64,000 bases of DNA, from contig NZ_LS999833.1 in the NCBI RefSeq assembly GCF_900537175.1, forward strand, positions 1,240,001 through 1,304,000, written 5' to 3'. This document shows, piece after piece, positions 30,778-39,817 of this stretch (positions within the stretch are counted from its first letter, which is position 1; each line of letters begins with the position of its first letter). The position numbers were made by a program, and so were the translations under genes. This DNA is from Lentilitoribacter sp. Alg239-R112 (GTDB lineage Bacteria; Pseudomonadota; Alphaproteobacteria; Rhizobiales; Rhizobiaceae). Under the pieces are notes generated by a model, which was not told where the DNA came from, made no database searches, and saw nothing but the letters and a program-made list of their open reading frames with translations.

Positions 30778-32238
30778 TTATTTAACTTGGCTCGCGACGA
30801 AATCTTTAACAATACGAATAATGCCGCGCCCCAGTAGATTGTCTAATGCTGCGATGAACTGATCGACATGGCGTTGCTCACAAATCAACGGAGGTTCAAG
30901 GCGGATAACGTTACGATTATATTCTGTAAAGGCAACCAGAACATCATAATCCCGGAGCATCAGCGCACCAATAAATCCTGACAGCGAACCTTTTAGCTTC
31001 TCGTCAAGCATTGCCACAACAGGGCGCAAGACAGCAGGTAATGTCTGGCTGAAATCTTGGAATTCAAGACCTACCATAAGCCCCTGCCCGCGAACGTCTT
31101 TAATAAGTTTCGGGTATTTTTCCCGAAGCTCTTCAAGACGTCGCAACAGATATGCCCCTGTTTGCGCAGAGTTCTCAATCAATTGCTCATCATAAAGAAT
31201 GTTGAGGCCTTCAATAGACGTCACACAGGCTTCACCAATACCGCCAAATGTCGCTTGACCATGGATCAACGCCGTTTTTGGTGTGCCATACGCCTTCATG
31301 TACACTTCTGTCGTTGCAATCATTGCAGCCATAGCGCATTTACCGCCACCGAGAGATTTTGCCAATGCTGTGACATCAGGCACAACATCAGCATATTCAA
31401 AGGCGAAGAATTGACCTGAACGACCCATTCCACATTGCACTTCATCGGCAACCCAAAGCACATTATGTTTATCGCATAACGCGCGCAATTCTTGCCAGAA
31501 AGCTGGTTCAGCCTTGATAATACCGCCGCCACCTTGAATGGTTTCAAGCACAATCACACCAATTTCCGGATCGCTTTCGAAGGCATTTCGAATAGCATCA
31601 ATATCTGCAAACGGCACACGAACGGTATTCTCAATTAATTTAAACTCACCCTTGTAAAGTGGTGAATCAGTCAGCGAGAGTACGCCCTTTGTTTTACCAT
31701 GAAACGAGTTTTCAGCATAAACGACCTTCGATTTATCAGGTCCAGCGGCACGTTCAGCAACTTTCACCGCTGCTTCCATGGCTTCCGAACCAGATGACCC
31801 TAGGAAAACCATATTTAAATCGCCTGGTGCAATTTCAGCCAGATTTTTCGCCAATGCCGCGTTATATTGAGATAAAAATGCCATCGCTATTTCGTGGCGT
31901 TTTTCATCTTGAAATTTTTTACGGGCATCTAATATTCGAGGATGGTTGTGACCAAAAGCGAGTGAACCAAATCCACCAAAGAAATCAAGAATTTCACGAC
32001 CATTCTGATCACGATAAACCATACCCTCGGCACTTTCGATTTTAATTTTGTGAAAACCTAGAAGTTTCATAAAATGCAATTGGCCAGGATTAACATGATC
32101 TTTAAAAAGCTCAGTCATATCCGCCAAATTCATCTCTTTAGCATCCTCAACGCTCAGCAAAATCGGCTTTCTCACCTTAACATCCAAAACGGGCATATCG
32201 TGTGTTTCAGGATTTTCATTTCTAAGTGCGTTTAGCAT
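30778..32238 (-). CDS. Class III pyridoxal-phosphate-dependent aminotransferase
   Basis: This 486-residue fold-type I enzyme of the acetylornithine/omega-aminotransferase class has the cofactor-phosphate segment GSSGSEAMEAA (about 148-158), DEVQCGMGRSG (265-275) and the Schiff-base lysine most likely Lys294 in LAKSLGGGK. An N-terminal extension of about 70 residues precedes the usual start of the fold. The gene lies between an extended SDR (13 bases) and the GT-C-like protein (27 bases). A keto sugar made by the DprE1-like oxidase would be an attractive substrate, but class III enzymes usually act on omega-amines and amino acids, so this is inference. Confidence 0.82.
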   Translation of the reverse strand: MLNALRNENPETHDMPVLDVKVRKPILLSVEDAKEMNLADMTELFKDHVNPGQLHFMKLLGFHKIKIESAEGMVYRDQNGREILDFFGGFGSLAFGHNHPRILDARKKFQDEKRHEIAMAFLSQYNAALAKNLAEIAPGDLNMVFLGSSGSEAMEAAVKVAERAAGPDKSKVVYAENSFHGKTKGVLSLTDSPLYKGEFKLIENTVRVPFADIDAIRNAFESDPEIGVIVLETIQGGGGIIKAEPAFWQELRALCDKHNVLWVADEVQCGMGRSGQFFAFEYADVVPDVTALAKSLGGGKCAMAAMIATTEVYMKAYGTPKTALIHGQATFGGIGEACVTSIEGLNILYDEQLIENSAQTGAYLLRRLEELREKYPKLIKDVRGQGLMVGLEFQDFSQTLPAVLRPVVAMLDEKLKGSLSGFIGALMLRDYDVLVAFTEYNRNVIRLEPPLICEQRHVDQFIAALDNLLGRGIIRIVKDFVASQVK

Positions 32239-32251
32239 TTTGTATCCAATC

Positions 32252-33262
32252 CTATTCCGCAGGAACTGTATTTAAATTATTTTGTTGTGCGCCAGTCTTC
32301 CCAGCACGGTATTCTTTGTAAGCAGCAATCAGCATGTCCATATCATTGTCTTTTGGAACAAAACCCATATCTTTTTTCGCTCGGCCTGTTTCACGAACAC
32401 ACATCTCGTCAGCAATCAAATATTGCTCTGGATCCATGATCGGCATGTTTATTAAATCCAGAAATGCGAGCGTTTTCTTCACCGCAAAACCCGGCGTTGG
32501 GAGTAGAATTGAATGCGAGCCTGCATGCTGAATCAACCCACCCAATAATTCTCTCACTGATGGTGGATTAAGTGAACCTAAATTATACTCCCCATTCGGA
32601 AAACCGGCTTTCCATGCCAATCTTGCCGCTTCTGCGCAATCATAAACAGAAATAAACTGGTAAGGCGCTTTGCCAGAGCCAATCATCGGAACTGGCAAAT
32701 TCAAATCAATCAACTTGAATAGTTTTTCCAAAATACCAAGGCGACCAGGGCCGATGATCAAGCGCGGGCGGAAGATTGAGATATCCATGCCGCGATCCCG
32801 CCATCTATGACATTCCTGCTCAGTTGCCCATTTGGATGCACCATATTCACCAAGTGGAGCAATTGGGTGATCCTCAGTTTGAGGACTAACAATTGTATGT
32901 CCATACACCATATCCGTGGTGAATTGAACAAACTTGGACGCTCCAGCCTTATCCATAGATTTCATTATATTGCCGGCACCGTGAAAGTTCACAGGCCAAA
33001 AGAAATCGTATCTTTTAGAGCGAATTTGCAATGGCGAGAGCATAGTTGCCGCCATATTATAAATCACATCATCCGCATCAATCTTAAGTTTTGAAAACTG
33101 CGTTTCGTCGGTAATATCAAGTTGTATATGTTCAACATTCGAATAGTGAGTGTGGTCGCTATTTTTGACATCGACAACAACAACTTCTTGTCCGTCTTCA
33201 AGTAATTTTGGTGCAAGGTGAGAGCCGACAAACCCATCACCACCGAAAATAATATGTTTCAT
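32252..33262 (-). CDS. NAD-dependent epimerase/dehydratase (extended SDR)
   Basis: This 336-residue Rossmann protein has GGDGFVGSH at 7-15, Asp31 as adenosine-ribose contact, a TTDMVYG active-site strand with Thr115/Thr116 in place of the usual Ser, and the YGASK catalytic pair Tyr140 and Lys144. It is longer than DprE2 (about 250 residues), and could be a reductase or epimerase acting on the oxidised sugar from the DprE1-like protein, or on a nucleotide sugar. It starts two bases after the stop of the SMR-type gene. Confidence 0.82.
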   Translation of the reverse strand: MKHIIFGGDGFVGSHLAPKLLEDGQEVVVVDVKNSDHTHYSNVEHIQLDITDETQFSKLKIDADDVIYNMAATMLSPLQIRSKRYDFFWPVNFHGAGNIMKSMDKAGASKFVQFTTDMVYGHTIVSPQTEDHPIAPLGEYGASKWATEQECHRWRDRGMDISIFRPRLIIGPGRLGILEKLFKLIDLNLPVPMIGSGKAPYQFISVYDCAEAARLAWKAGFPNGEYNLGSLNPPSVRELLGGLIQHAGSHSILLPTPGFAVKKTLAFLDLINMPIMDPEQYLIADEMCVRETGRAKKDMGFVPKDNDMDMLIAAYKEYRAGKTGAQQNNLNTVPAE

Positions 33263-33264
33263 AA

Positions 33265-33702
33265 TTACGATCTCTCTCCAGAGTAATCTTGAATAAGTTC
33301 CGCGCTGTCAGAAGCAACTTCTGATTTTCCTGATTTATCAGATTGCGCGATTAAAACCGTGCCCAAGCAAATGAAGGCGATACCGGCGATACGCCAGTTG
33401 TTGATATCTTCGCTGAATAAGAAATATGCGAAGATTGCGACCGCCACATAAGCAAGGCTTAGAAACGGATATGCGAATGACAGATCAACTTTTGACAATA
33501 CAAATAAATGCGAGGCCATCGAGATTACAAACATACATAATCCAGCAAATACCCACGGCTGAAAAACAATCTGCAATATACGCCATATTGCATTTTCAGC
33601 AGAAATGTTAAGCGGACCAATCATCGTCATGCCCTGCTTGAGCATGAGCTGTGCAGCAGCATTGGTCACCACTGTGAATAATATAAACCAGATAAACTTC
33701 AT
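33265..33702 (-). CDS. Small SMR/EamA-type membrane transporter, candidate lipid-linked sugar flippase
   Basis: This 145-residue protein has four transmembrane helices (about 4-22, 48-68, 75-97 and 103-122) and a polar C-terminal tail of about 22 residues. Size and pattern match the ArnE/ArnF and EmrE-like SMR group. ArnE/ArnF move undecaprenyl-phosphate-aminoarabinose across the inner membrane; with UbiA and DprE1-type enzymes next to it, the same kind of flippase role is inferred. It is two bases from the SDR gene, so the two are coupled, and 112 bases after the oxidase gene. Confidence 0.7.
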   Translation of the reverse strand: MKFIWFILFTVVTNAAAQLMLKQGMTMIGPLNISAENAIWRILQIVFQPWVFAGLCMFVISMASHLFVLSKVDLSFAYPFLSLAYVAVAIFAYFLFSEDINNWRIAGIAFICLGTVLIAQSDKSGKSEVASDSAELIQDYSGERS

Positions 33703-33814
33703 GTTCTGTCCCGTATTCTTGTCCCACGTTTGTGATAACAGGCAAAAATGAATCTGGCGTTCAATGCTATGGCTAATTTTTATTAAACTTTTATCAATGT
33801 GGCTGAGAAGCCAG

Positions 33815-35152
33815 CTATTTCAACGTTAAAGCAGTTCTGCGCCAGAAGTCCGAGCAAATTTTCTGATCTCTGTGAGCTTCTAACTCACGCCAATTGGGAA
33901 AAGATTGCGCAAATGTTTCAGCACTCATTCGATGATCTTTATATGGATTAACAGCGCCACCGGCTTTCAGCACAATTTCGTCAAGAGCATCTAACAATTG
34001 AAGCGTTTTCACCCCCTGATTTGCAAAATCAAGCGTTAGGGTAAAACCTTCTCGCGGAAATGAAAATAATGCGGGTGTTGTTTGAGCACCAAAGCTCTTC
34101 AGTACCGTTAAAAATGATCCATGATTAAAGCGCTTTGCACATTCCAATAATTCGATTGTTGTTTCTCTTGCAGCAGCCTTTGGATAAACACTTTGATGTT
34201 GATACAAACCTTTTGGGCCATACAAACGGTTCCAACCCTTAATCGCATCAAGGGGATAAAAGTAACTCTGCCAAGGCTCTATGCTTTCACTAAGGCCATT
34301 GGAGAAACTGTGATAATATACAAAATTAAATGCCGCTAGGCTCCATCGGTTAATCAGGTTTATAGGAGAGGTAAATGGCACAGAAAGTTTCGCATCTTTA
34401 GGCTCATCTGCTTGTCTCTCTCCGGCCATAGCATGCCCCTCTTCAACCGAAGCATGGTTGCCGGCCATAAGAACCCCTCGCCCAAATGATGTCCCACGGG
34501 CCAACTGATCAATCCATGCGACCGAATATTCGTGCGCATCGTCTATGACTTCTACATTTTCAAAATATTCATCCAGGTTGTTAAACCGAAGTGTTTTTTG
34601 ATTAACGTCAAATGACGAAACTTCCATAAGCCTAAGGCAAACTCTCGTAATAACGCCAGTCAGCCCCATACCACCAATTGTTGCAGCAAAAATTTCGGAG
34701 TTTTCTTCTGGCGAACAGTGCATCAATGCAGATCGATCACTTCGCAAAAGATCGAAAGATAAAACTGAGCGTCCAAATGTCCCGCGCGCATGATGGTTTT
34801 TGCCGTGCACATCGTTTGCAATTGCTCCACCCAATGTAACAAAGGAAGTTCCCGGCGTGACTTCTAGAAAATATCCGAATGGACGAGTAAACTTTAAAAC
34901 ATCACGCAATAAAACGCCTGCATCTGCAAATAACAAACCAGTCTTTGCATCAAAATGATGAATATGCGCATCGTTTTGCATAGGAAGCAAAACACCGCTG
35001 TCATTGAGACAAGTGTCACCATAAGATCGGCCATTCCCAAACGGAAGAAATGAGCCTTGAGATGTTGGGAACTGATCCACTGATGCAAGATCACGTTGAA
35101 CTCGGCTTATATTGCCCCAGCTCGTAAAGTTGTTGTCGTGAGTAGGCTCCAC
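33815..35152 (-). CDS. FAD-dependent oxidase, DprE1-like (polyprenylphosphoryl-ribose 2'-epimerase oxidase subunit)
   Basis: This 445-residue member of the VAO/PCMH flavoprotein family matches mycobacterial DprE1 along its length: GNGRSYGD (39-46), TPGTSFVTLGGAIANDVHGKNHH (99-121) with the FAD-contacting His116, GGMGLTGVI, YPLDAIKGWNRLYGP, FNHGSFLTVLKSFG and the catalytic-region Lys405 in NPYKDHRMSAETF. The residue aligned with the benzothiazinone-target Cys387 of M. tuberculosis is Thr373. DprE1 oxidises decaprenylphosphoryl-ribose to its 2'-keto form. It starts three bases after the UbiA-fusion stop, giving a strong functional link to polyprenyl-phosphate pentose synthesis. Confidence 0.88.
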   Translation of the reverse strand: MEPTHDNNFTSWGNISRVQRDLASVDQFPTSQGSFLPFGNGRSYGDTCLNDSGVLLPMQNDAHIHHFDAKTGLLFADAGVLLRDVLKFTRPFGYFLEVTPGTSFVTLGGAIANDVHGKNHHARGTFGRSVLSFDLLRSDRSALMHCSPEENSEIFAATIGGMGLTGVITRVCLRLMEVSSFDVNQKTLRFNNLDEYFENVEVIDDAHEYSVAWIDQLARGTSFGRGVLMAGNHASVEEGHAMAGERQADEPKDAKLSVPFTSPINLINRWSLAAFNFVYYHSFSNGLSESIEPWQSYFYPLDAIKGWNRLYGPKGLYQHQSVYPKAAARETTIELLECAKRFNHGSFLTVLKSFGAQTTPALFSFPREGFTLTLDFANQGVKTLQLLDALDEIVLKAGGAVNPYKDHRMSAETFAQSFPNWRELEAHRDQKICSDFWRRTALTLK

Positions 35153-35155
35153 TGA

Positions 35156-36607
35156 TTACACCATAGCGATTAAGAGTAACGCCCCGCCCATCACCATTGT
35201 CAGCTGACTACGCCAATCTCGCATGATAAAAACAACTGGATCTTCATGCACCTGTCCCCGACCAGCCAATATCCAAATGCGCAATTGCATATATAAGATG
35301 ATTGGCACTAAAGGCCAAATCATCCACGGGTTAGAATACATTCCAATAACTTCATTACTATTTATATAAAGTGCTAAAACCATTGTTGCGGCAAAGGCAG
35401 ATGAAATTCCGCCTTGAATAAGCATATTTGTATCAACACCCGAATAACCGCGCCCGACGACATTTGAATTATCATCATCGTCCAGCTCTGAGACCTCGAC
35501 ATAACGCTTTACCAATGCGAGTGATAAGAAAAAGAAAATTGAAAACGCAAGAAGCCAGAAGGATAATTCGCTGAATGTTGCCACAGCTCCCGCTATAATT
35601 CGAATAGTATACAATCCCGCCAATGTGAACACATCAACGAGCAATTTACGTTTTAAAACAAAAGTATATGCCGTCGTCACAACAGCGTAAAGCGCAAGAA
35701 CCAGTATAAATTGAACTGGAAGCAGACTGGCCAATGCGATGGATGCAGCAACGAGCGCAAACCAGGTCATTGCCGCAACAGGTATCGATAATGCTCCACT
35801 AGCTAGGGGGCGATATCGCTTTTTTGCATGCGCTCGATCGGCTTTTAAATCAGATAAATCATTGACGATATATACCGATGATGCAAAAAAACTGAACGAG
35901 AAAAATGCTATGATGGCAGCTACTACAGCCTGCATCTCGAACAAATTGTGATCAAGTACAAGCGGAACACCGATGAGCATATTCTTCGCCCATTGATGAA
36001 CACGAATTGATTTAAAGATCGTGTTTGGGCTCGGCAACGGAACATTGATTTCTTCACCATCATTCAGTTCTTGCCAGCGACGGGCAGCACTATCAGGTGA
36101 TACGACAATACCCTTTCTGGCAACGTCAAATACAACGACATCGTCTCGACTATTCCCAATGTAGTCAAACCCGGCTTCGCCAAATTCTGTAACAAGTTTA
36201 GCAGCCTTGCGATGTGATGTGAGGTTTTCTTGTTCATTACTATGAAAAACTCCATCGAAAATTCCAAGATGATTTGATAGCTCTAATGCCGTCGCTTTAG
36301 CTGCCCCGGTAACAAGATAGGCCTTTCGACCACTCTGCTTGGCGGCTTCGATGTAATCTAGCACTTCTTTGCGTAGCGGCCAGTCTTGCGCAGAGCTATC
36401 GGTGTAAGATGCAACTTTCTGTTTAAGATATGCTTTTCCCTTGAAAACCCAAAAAGCTACATGAAACAGGAGATACGGACGTTTTAGCAAAAGCGTAGCC
36501 AAGCCTTCCCAAAGCGTATCTGTGGCCACCAACGTGCCATCTAAATCAACACATAAGGGAACATGTTTTACATCAACACTAAAATCCATAACCTGGCTCT
36601 CAATCAA
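35156..36607 (-). CDS. HAD phosphatase-UbiA prenyltransferase fusion (DPPR-synthase-like)
   Basis: This 483-residue protein joins an N-terminal HAD-like phosphatase (nucleophile Asp21 in DLDGTL, Asp23 as acid/base; residues about 17-180) to a C-terminal UbiA domain with eight or nine membrane helices. The UbiA motifs are VHQWAKN (203-209), NDLSDLKAD (249-257) and DVFTLAGLYTIRI (324-336), the pattern of phosphoribosyl-diphosphate-using enzymes such as Rv3806c. A plausible role is transfer of 5-phosphoribose to a polyprenyl phosphate, with the HAD half removing the 5-phosphate. It is the first gene of the six-gene cluster and directly precedes the DprE1-like gene. Confidence 0.85.
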   Translation of the reverse strand: MIESQVMDFSVDVKHVPLCVDLDGTLVATDTLWEGLATLLLKRPYLLFHVAFWVFKGKAYLKQKVASYTDSSAQDWPLRKEVLDYIEAAKQSGRKAYLVTGAAKATALELSNHLGIFDGVFHSNEQENLTSHRKAAKLVTEFGEAGFDYIGNSRDDVVVFDVARKGIVVSPDSAARRWQELNDGEEINVPLPSPNTIFKSIRVHQWAKNMLIGVPLVLDHNLFEMQAVVAAIIAFFSFSFFASSVYIVNDLSDLKADRAHAKKRYRPLASGALSIPVAAMTWFALVAASIALASLLPVQFILVLALYAVVTTAYTFVLKRKLLVDVFTLAGLYTIRIIAGAVATFSELSFWLLAFSIFFFLSLALVKRYVEVSELDDDDNSNVVGRGYSGVDTNMLIQGGISSAFAATMVLALYINSNEVIGMYSNPWMIWPLVPIILYMQLRIWILAGRGQVHEDPVVFIMRDWRSQLTMVMGGALLLIAMV

Positions 36608-36727
36608 TAAATCTTGCTGAAAGTTACAGAATTGGAGCTTAAATTCTCTTAAAGGGCGGATTTCTCATCCCAAAAACCATCAAGTTGGTTAAAATACTCC
36701 TACTCGCCTCAAGCGGAGTAAGATATT

Positions 36728-37633
36728 TTAGGATTTTTTAAAAACCCAATTCAATGTCTGCCGCCAGTCAATCATTCGAATTGGTGTGCCGTGACGACCT
36801 GTATTGAACAGGATCAATTTTATCGGATAACGTGAAGTTCGCGACTTTATGCGCTGATAAACTGCCTGCACACCTCTCCAATCATACACAACATCATCAT
36901 TACCATGCGCTAATATGATAGGAAGTCCAACACTTACCGCGTGTGATGTCGCCAATTTCGGATCCGGAATAGCCCCCAATAAAACAATCCCGGAAAGCCT
37001 AGCGACATCATTGTGATCATGCGCAAGCTTGTTACAAATTTGGCCGCCCATTGATGCGCAAACTATGATGATATTCGGGACTTTTTTCTCGTCATGAAGA
37101 TAACGAATAAGGGCTCTGGCATCCGCTATACCACTTTTGGAGAACTCTCTAATTGTTTGCGTGAGATATAAGCCATTATTTCGGACCGCGAGATTCTTCA
37201 GTCTGTTAAAATTCCCACCAAAAGTATAATCCTTCAAACCCAACTTCCGATCACCATCACGACCATGAATGAATAATACAGCAAACTTCGGCGCACCCTT
37301 TTTTGCGACAAATCCAATCTCTATATTTCGTCCAGCATATTGGAATTCCTGATATGTTTGAAAACGGCGCAAACCTAGCTTAACATATTTCTGCTTAACT
37401 TTTCGAATAGGGACTTGATCACGTTTATGTATATTAATTTGCTTGTCATATTTTACGAGCAAATAGTCTCCGTTATCTTTGGATGATAGAATTTCCGGAT
37501 ATGCGAATAACTTGTCTTTGAATGGCTTGAGTTCAAGCGCATTGCTTAAAGAAATCATCCCAAACAGCAGAACAAGGGTGGATATAGGCACCAACTGCAA
37601 TAAAAAGCGTTTAATTCTTGTCAGCATCTGCAT
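36728..37633 (-). CDS. Exported or membrane-anchored alpha/beta hydrolase
   Basis: This 301-residue protein has an N-terminal signal anchor (residues about 9-33), an oxyanion-region HGRDGD motif at 123-128, the nucleophile Ser194 in CASMGG, a likely Asp in HGNDDVVYD and a His in TGRHGTP. It is divergent from parE and 120 bases upstream of the UbiA fusion in the same direction. It may be separate from the glycolipid cluster. No substrate can be named. A GGAG ribosome-binding site supports the ATG at 37633. Confidence 0.8.
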   Translation of the reverse strand: MQMLTRIKRFLLQLVPISTLVLLFGMISLSNALELKPFKDKLFAYPEILSSKDNGDYLLVKYDKQINIHKRDQVPIRKVKQKYVKLGLRRFQTYQEFQYAGRNIEIGFVAKKGAPKFAVLFIHGRDGDRKLGLKDYTFGGNFNRLKNLAVRNNGLYLTQTIREFSKSGIADARALIRYLHDEKKVPNIIIVCASMGGQICNKLAHDHNDVARLSGIVLLGAIPDPKLATSHAVSVGLPIILAHGNDDVVYDWRGVQAVYQRIKSRTSRYPIKLILFNTGRHGTPIRMIDWRQTLNWVFKKS

Positions 37634-37714
37634 GACACTCCAGACAAAGCAGGTTCATTTCGATACATTATCGGTTAAATTAGATGATTCGAACAGAAGA
37701 ATTACGGCAATTAT

Positions 37715-39817
37715 ATGGACAATTCCGACGACCTTTTTTCAACTATGGGCTCTACACCTGAACCAAAGCCCGAAACTGCGGCTAAACAAGCTAATCCTGC
37801 ACCTGCAATCCAGGCCGCTGTTAAGCCTGATGCATCACAGAGCCTGAAGCCCAAAAAAGCTGCTTCACCAAAAAAAACCAACGAAGATGGTGATTATGGT
37901 GCCGACGCTATTGAGGTGCTTGAAGGATTGGAACCGGTGCGCTTGCGCCCAGGTATGTATATTGGCGGCACTGACATTAATGCACTACACCATCTTTTTG
38001 CTGAAATCATCGATAACTCTATGGATGAGGCAGTTGCAGGGCATGCAAGCTTTATCGAAGTTGAACTGGATGAAAATGGCTACGTATCAGTTAGCGACAA
38101 TGGTCGCGGCATCCCCGTTGAGGACCACCCAAAACACCCTGGAAAATCAACTCTTGAAGTTGTTCTGACCATTCTTCATGCTGGCGGCAAGTTTAATAGC
38201 AGTGTCTACGAGACATCCGGCGGGTTGCATGGTGTTGGTATCTCGGTTGTCAACGCCCTATCTGATGACCTCATTGTCGAAGTTGCGCGAAATAAAGAAC
38301 TCTTCCGGCAAAAATTCTCAAAAGGCCTTCCGCAGGGAGGTTTAGAAACTCTTGGAGAGGTTCACAATCGCCGTGGTACTAAAGTAAAATTTCATCCGGA
38401 TCCGGAAATTTTTGGCGAGAGCCTTAGGTTTGAACCTGCTCGCCTCTATAAAATGGCGCTGTCAAAAGCTTATCTCTTCGGTGGCGTCGAAATTCGATGG
38501 TCGTGTGCGCCCTCCCTTCTTAAAGAAGGTGGAGATATTCCCGCCAAAGCTACGTTCCATTTCCCTGGTGGTCTCAGTGATTATCTGGATCATTCATTGG
38601 GCAAGGCACATCGCGTCACACGCGAAATTTTCTCTGGCAAAAGCAGTAAACAAGGTGGCCATGGGTCGATGGAGTGGGCCATTGCGTGGCACGCTGGCGA
38701 TAGTCAAATTGAATCTTACTGTAACACCATCCCTACCCGAGATGGCGGTACACACGAAGCTGGATTTCGCCTTGCCTTAACTCGCGGATTGAAAAGCTAC
38801 GGCGAACTTGTGGGAAACAAACAAGCCGCACAAATCACAACGGACGATGTGATGACATCCGCGATAGGCATGTTATCAGTCTTTATCCGTGAACCAGAAT
38901 TCGTAGGCCAGACAAAGGACAAACTTGCAACCGTTGAGGCTCAGCGTATCGTCGAAAATGGTATTCGTGATGCGTTTGATCATTTTCTTGCAGATTCGCC
39001 ACAAGAAGCGGCAAAACTATTGGAATGGGTTGTCGAGCGTGCAGAAGAACGCATGCGTCGTCGCAAGGAAAAGGAAGTCAATCGAAAATCAGCTGTTCGA
39101 AAACTAAGGCTCCCCGGGAAACTTGCAGACTGTAGCCAGAAAACGTCCGAAGGGGCTGAACTCTTCATAGTGGAGGGTGATTCTGCGGGCGGTTCCGCCA
39201 AACAAGCACGAAATAGAAAAAACCAAGCAATTCTCCCACTACGCGGTAAAATCCTTAACGTGGCAAGTGCGGTAAGAGAAAAGATCACATCTAACCAGCA
39301 ATTGGCAGATCTCATTCAGGCGCTCGGTTGCGGAACGCGATCAAAGTACCATGAAAATGATCTACGCTATGAACGTATTATCATTATGACTGATGCCGAT
39401 GTCGATGGCGCTCATATTGCGTCGCTCCTCATCACTTTTTTCTACCAAGAAATGCCCAACCTCATTCGCGAAGGCCATCTATTTCTGGCTGTTCCACCAC
39501 TCTATCGAATTTCACAAGGAACCAAAACACTGTATGCACGTGATGATGCGCACAGGGCTGAGTTGATGGAAACAGAGTTTAAAGGCCGAGGAAAAATTGA
39601 TGTCGGACGATTTAAAGGTCTTGGTGAGATGCTACCTGCACAACTCAAAGAAACAACCATGCTGCCTGGCAAGAGAACACTTCTAAAAATTGAAATCGAC
39701 GATATCACACCTGAAAATACCAATAAGACGGTAGATGATTTAATGGGTACAAAACCAGAAGCACGGTTTAAATTCATACAAGAAAATGCTGAATTCGTTG
39801 ATAATTTAGATATTTAA
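37715..39817 (+). CDS. parE: DNA topoisomerase IV subunit B
   Basis: This 700-residue GHKL-ATPase subunit decatenates chromosomes together with ParC. The ATP-binding Asn/Asp motifs (EIIDNSMDEA, VSDNGRGIPV) and GGLHGVG are in the first third, and the TOPRIM signature EGDSAGG near residue 488 is intact. The absence of the extra insert typical of proteobacterial GyrB and the parE-like segment order favour ParE. An N-terminal extension of about 55 residues is rich in Ala, Pro and Lys and is probably disordered. The 3' end overlaps the convergent DUF2336 gene by four bases. Confidence 0.94.
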   Translation: MDNSDDLFSTMGSTPEPKPETAAKQANPAPAIQAAVKPDASQSLKPKKAASPKKTNEDGDYGADAIEVLEGLEPVRLRPGMYIGGTDINALHHLFAEIIDNSMDEAVAGHASFIEVELDENGYVSVSDNGRGIPVEDHPKHPGKSTLEVVLTILHAGGKFNSSVYETSGGLHGVGISVVNALSDDLIVEVARNKELFRQKFSKGLPQGGLETLGEVHNRRGTKVKFHPDPEIFGESLRFEPARLYKMALSKAYLFGGVEIRWSCAPSLLKEGGDIPAKATFHFPGGLSDYLDHSLGKAHRVTREIFSGKSSKQGGHGSMEWAIAWHAGDSQIESYCNTIPTRDGGTHEAGFRLALTRGLKSYGELVGNKQAAQITTDDVMTSAIGMLSVFIREPEFVGQTKDKLATVEAQRIVENGIRDAFDHFLADSPQEAAKLLEWVVERAEERMRRRKEKEVNRKSAVRKLRLPGKLADCSQKTSEGAELFIVEGDSAGGSAKQARNRKNQAILPLRGKILNVASAVREKITSNQQLADLIQALGCGTRSKYHENDLRYERIIIMTDADVDGAHIASLLITFFYQEMPNLIREGHLFLAVPPLYRISQGTKTLYARDDAHRAELMETEFKGRGKIDVGRFKGLGEMLPAQLKETTMLPGKRTLLKIEIDDITPENTNKTVDDLMGTKPEARFKFIQENAEFVDNLDI

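Noticed and set aside
36728..37633. Including the alpha/beta hydrolase in the lipid-linked sugar cluster
   Set aside because: It is separated by 120 bases from the UbiA fusion, is divergent from parE as often seen in Rhizobiales, and its function has no evident link to the pathway.
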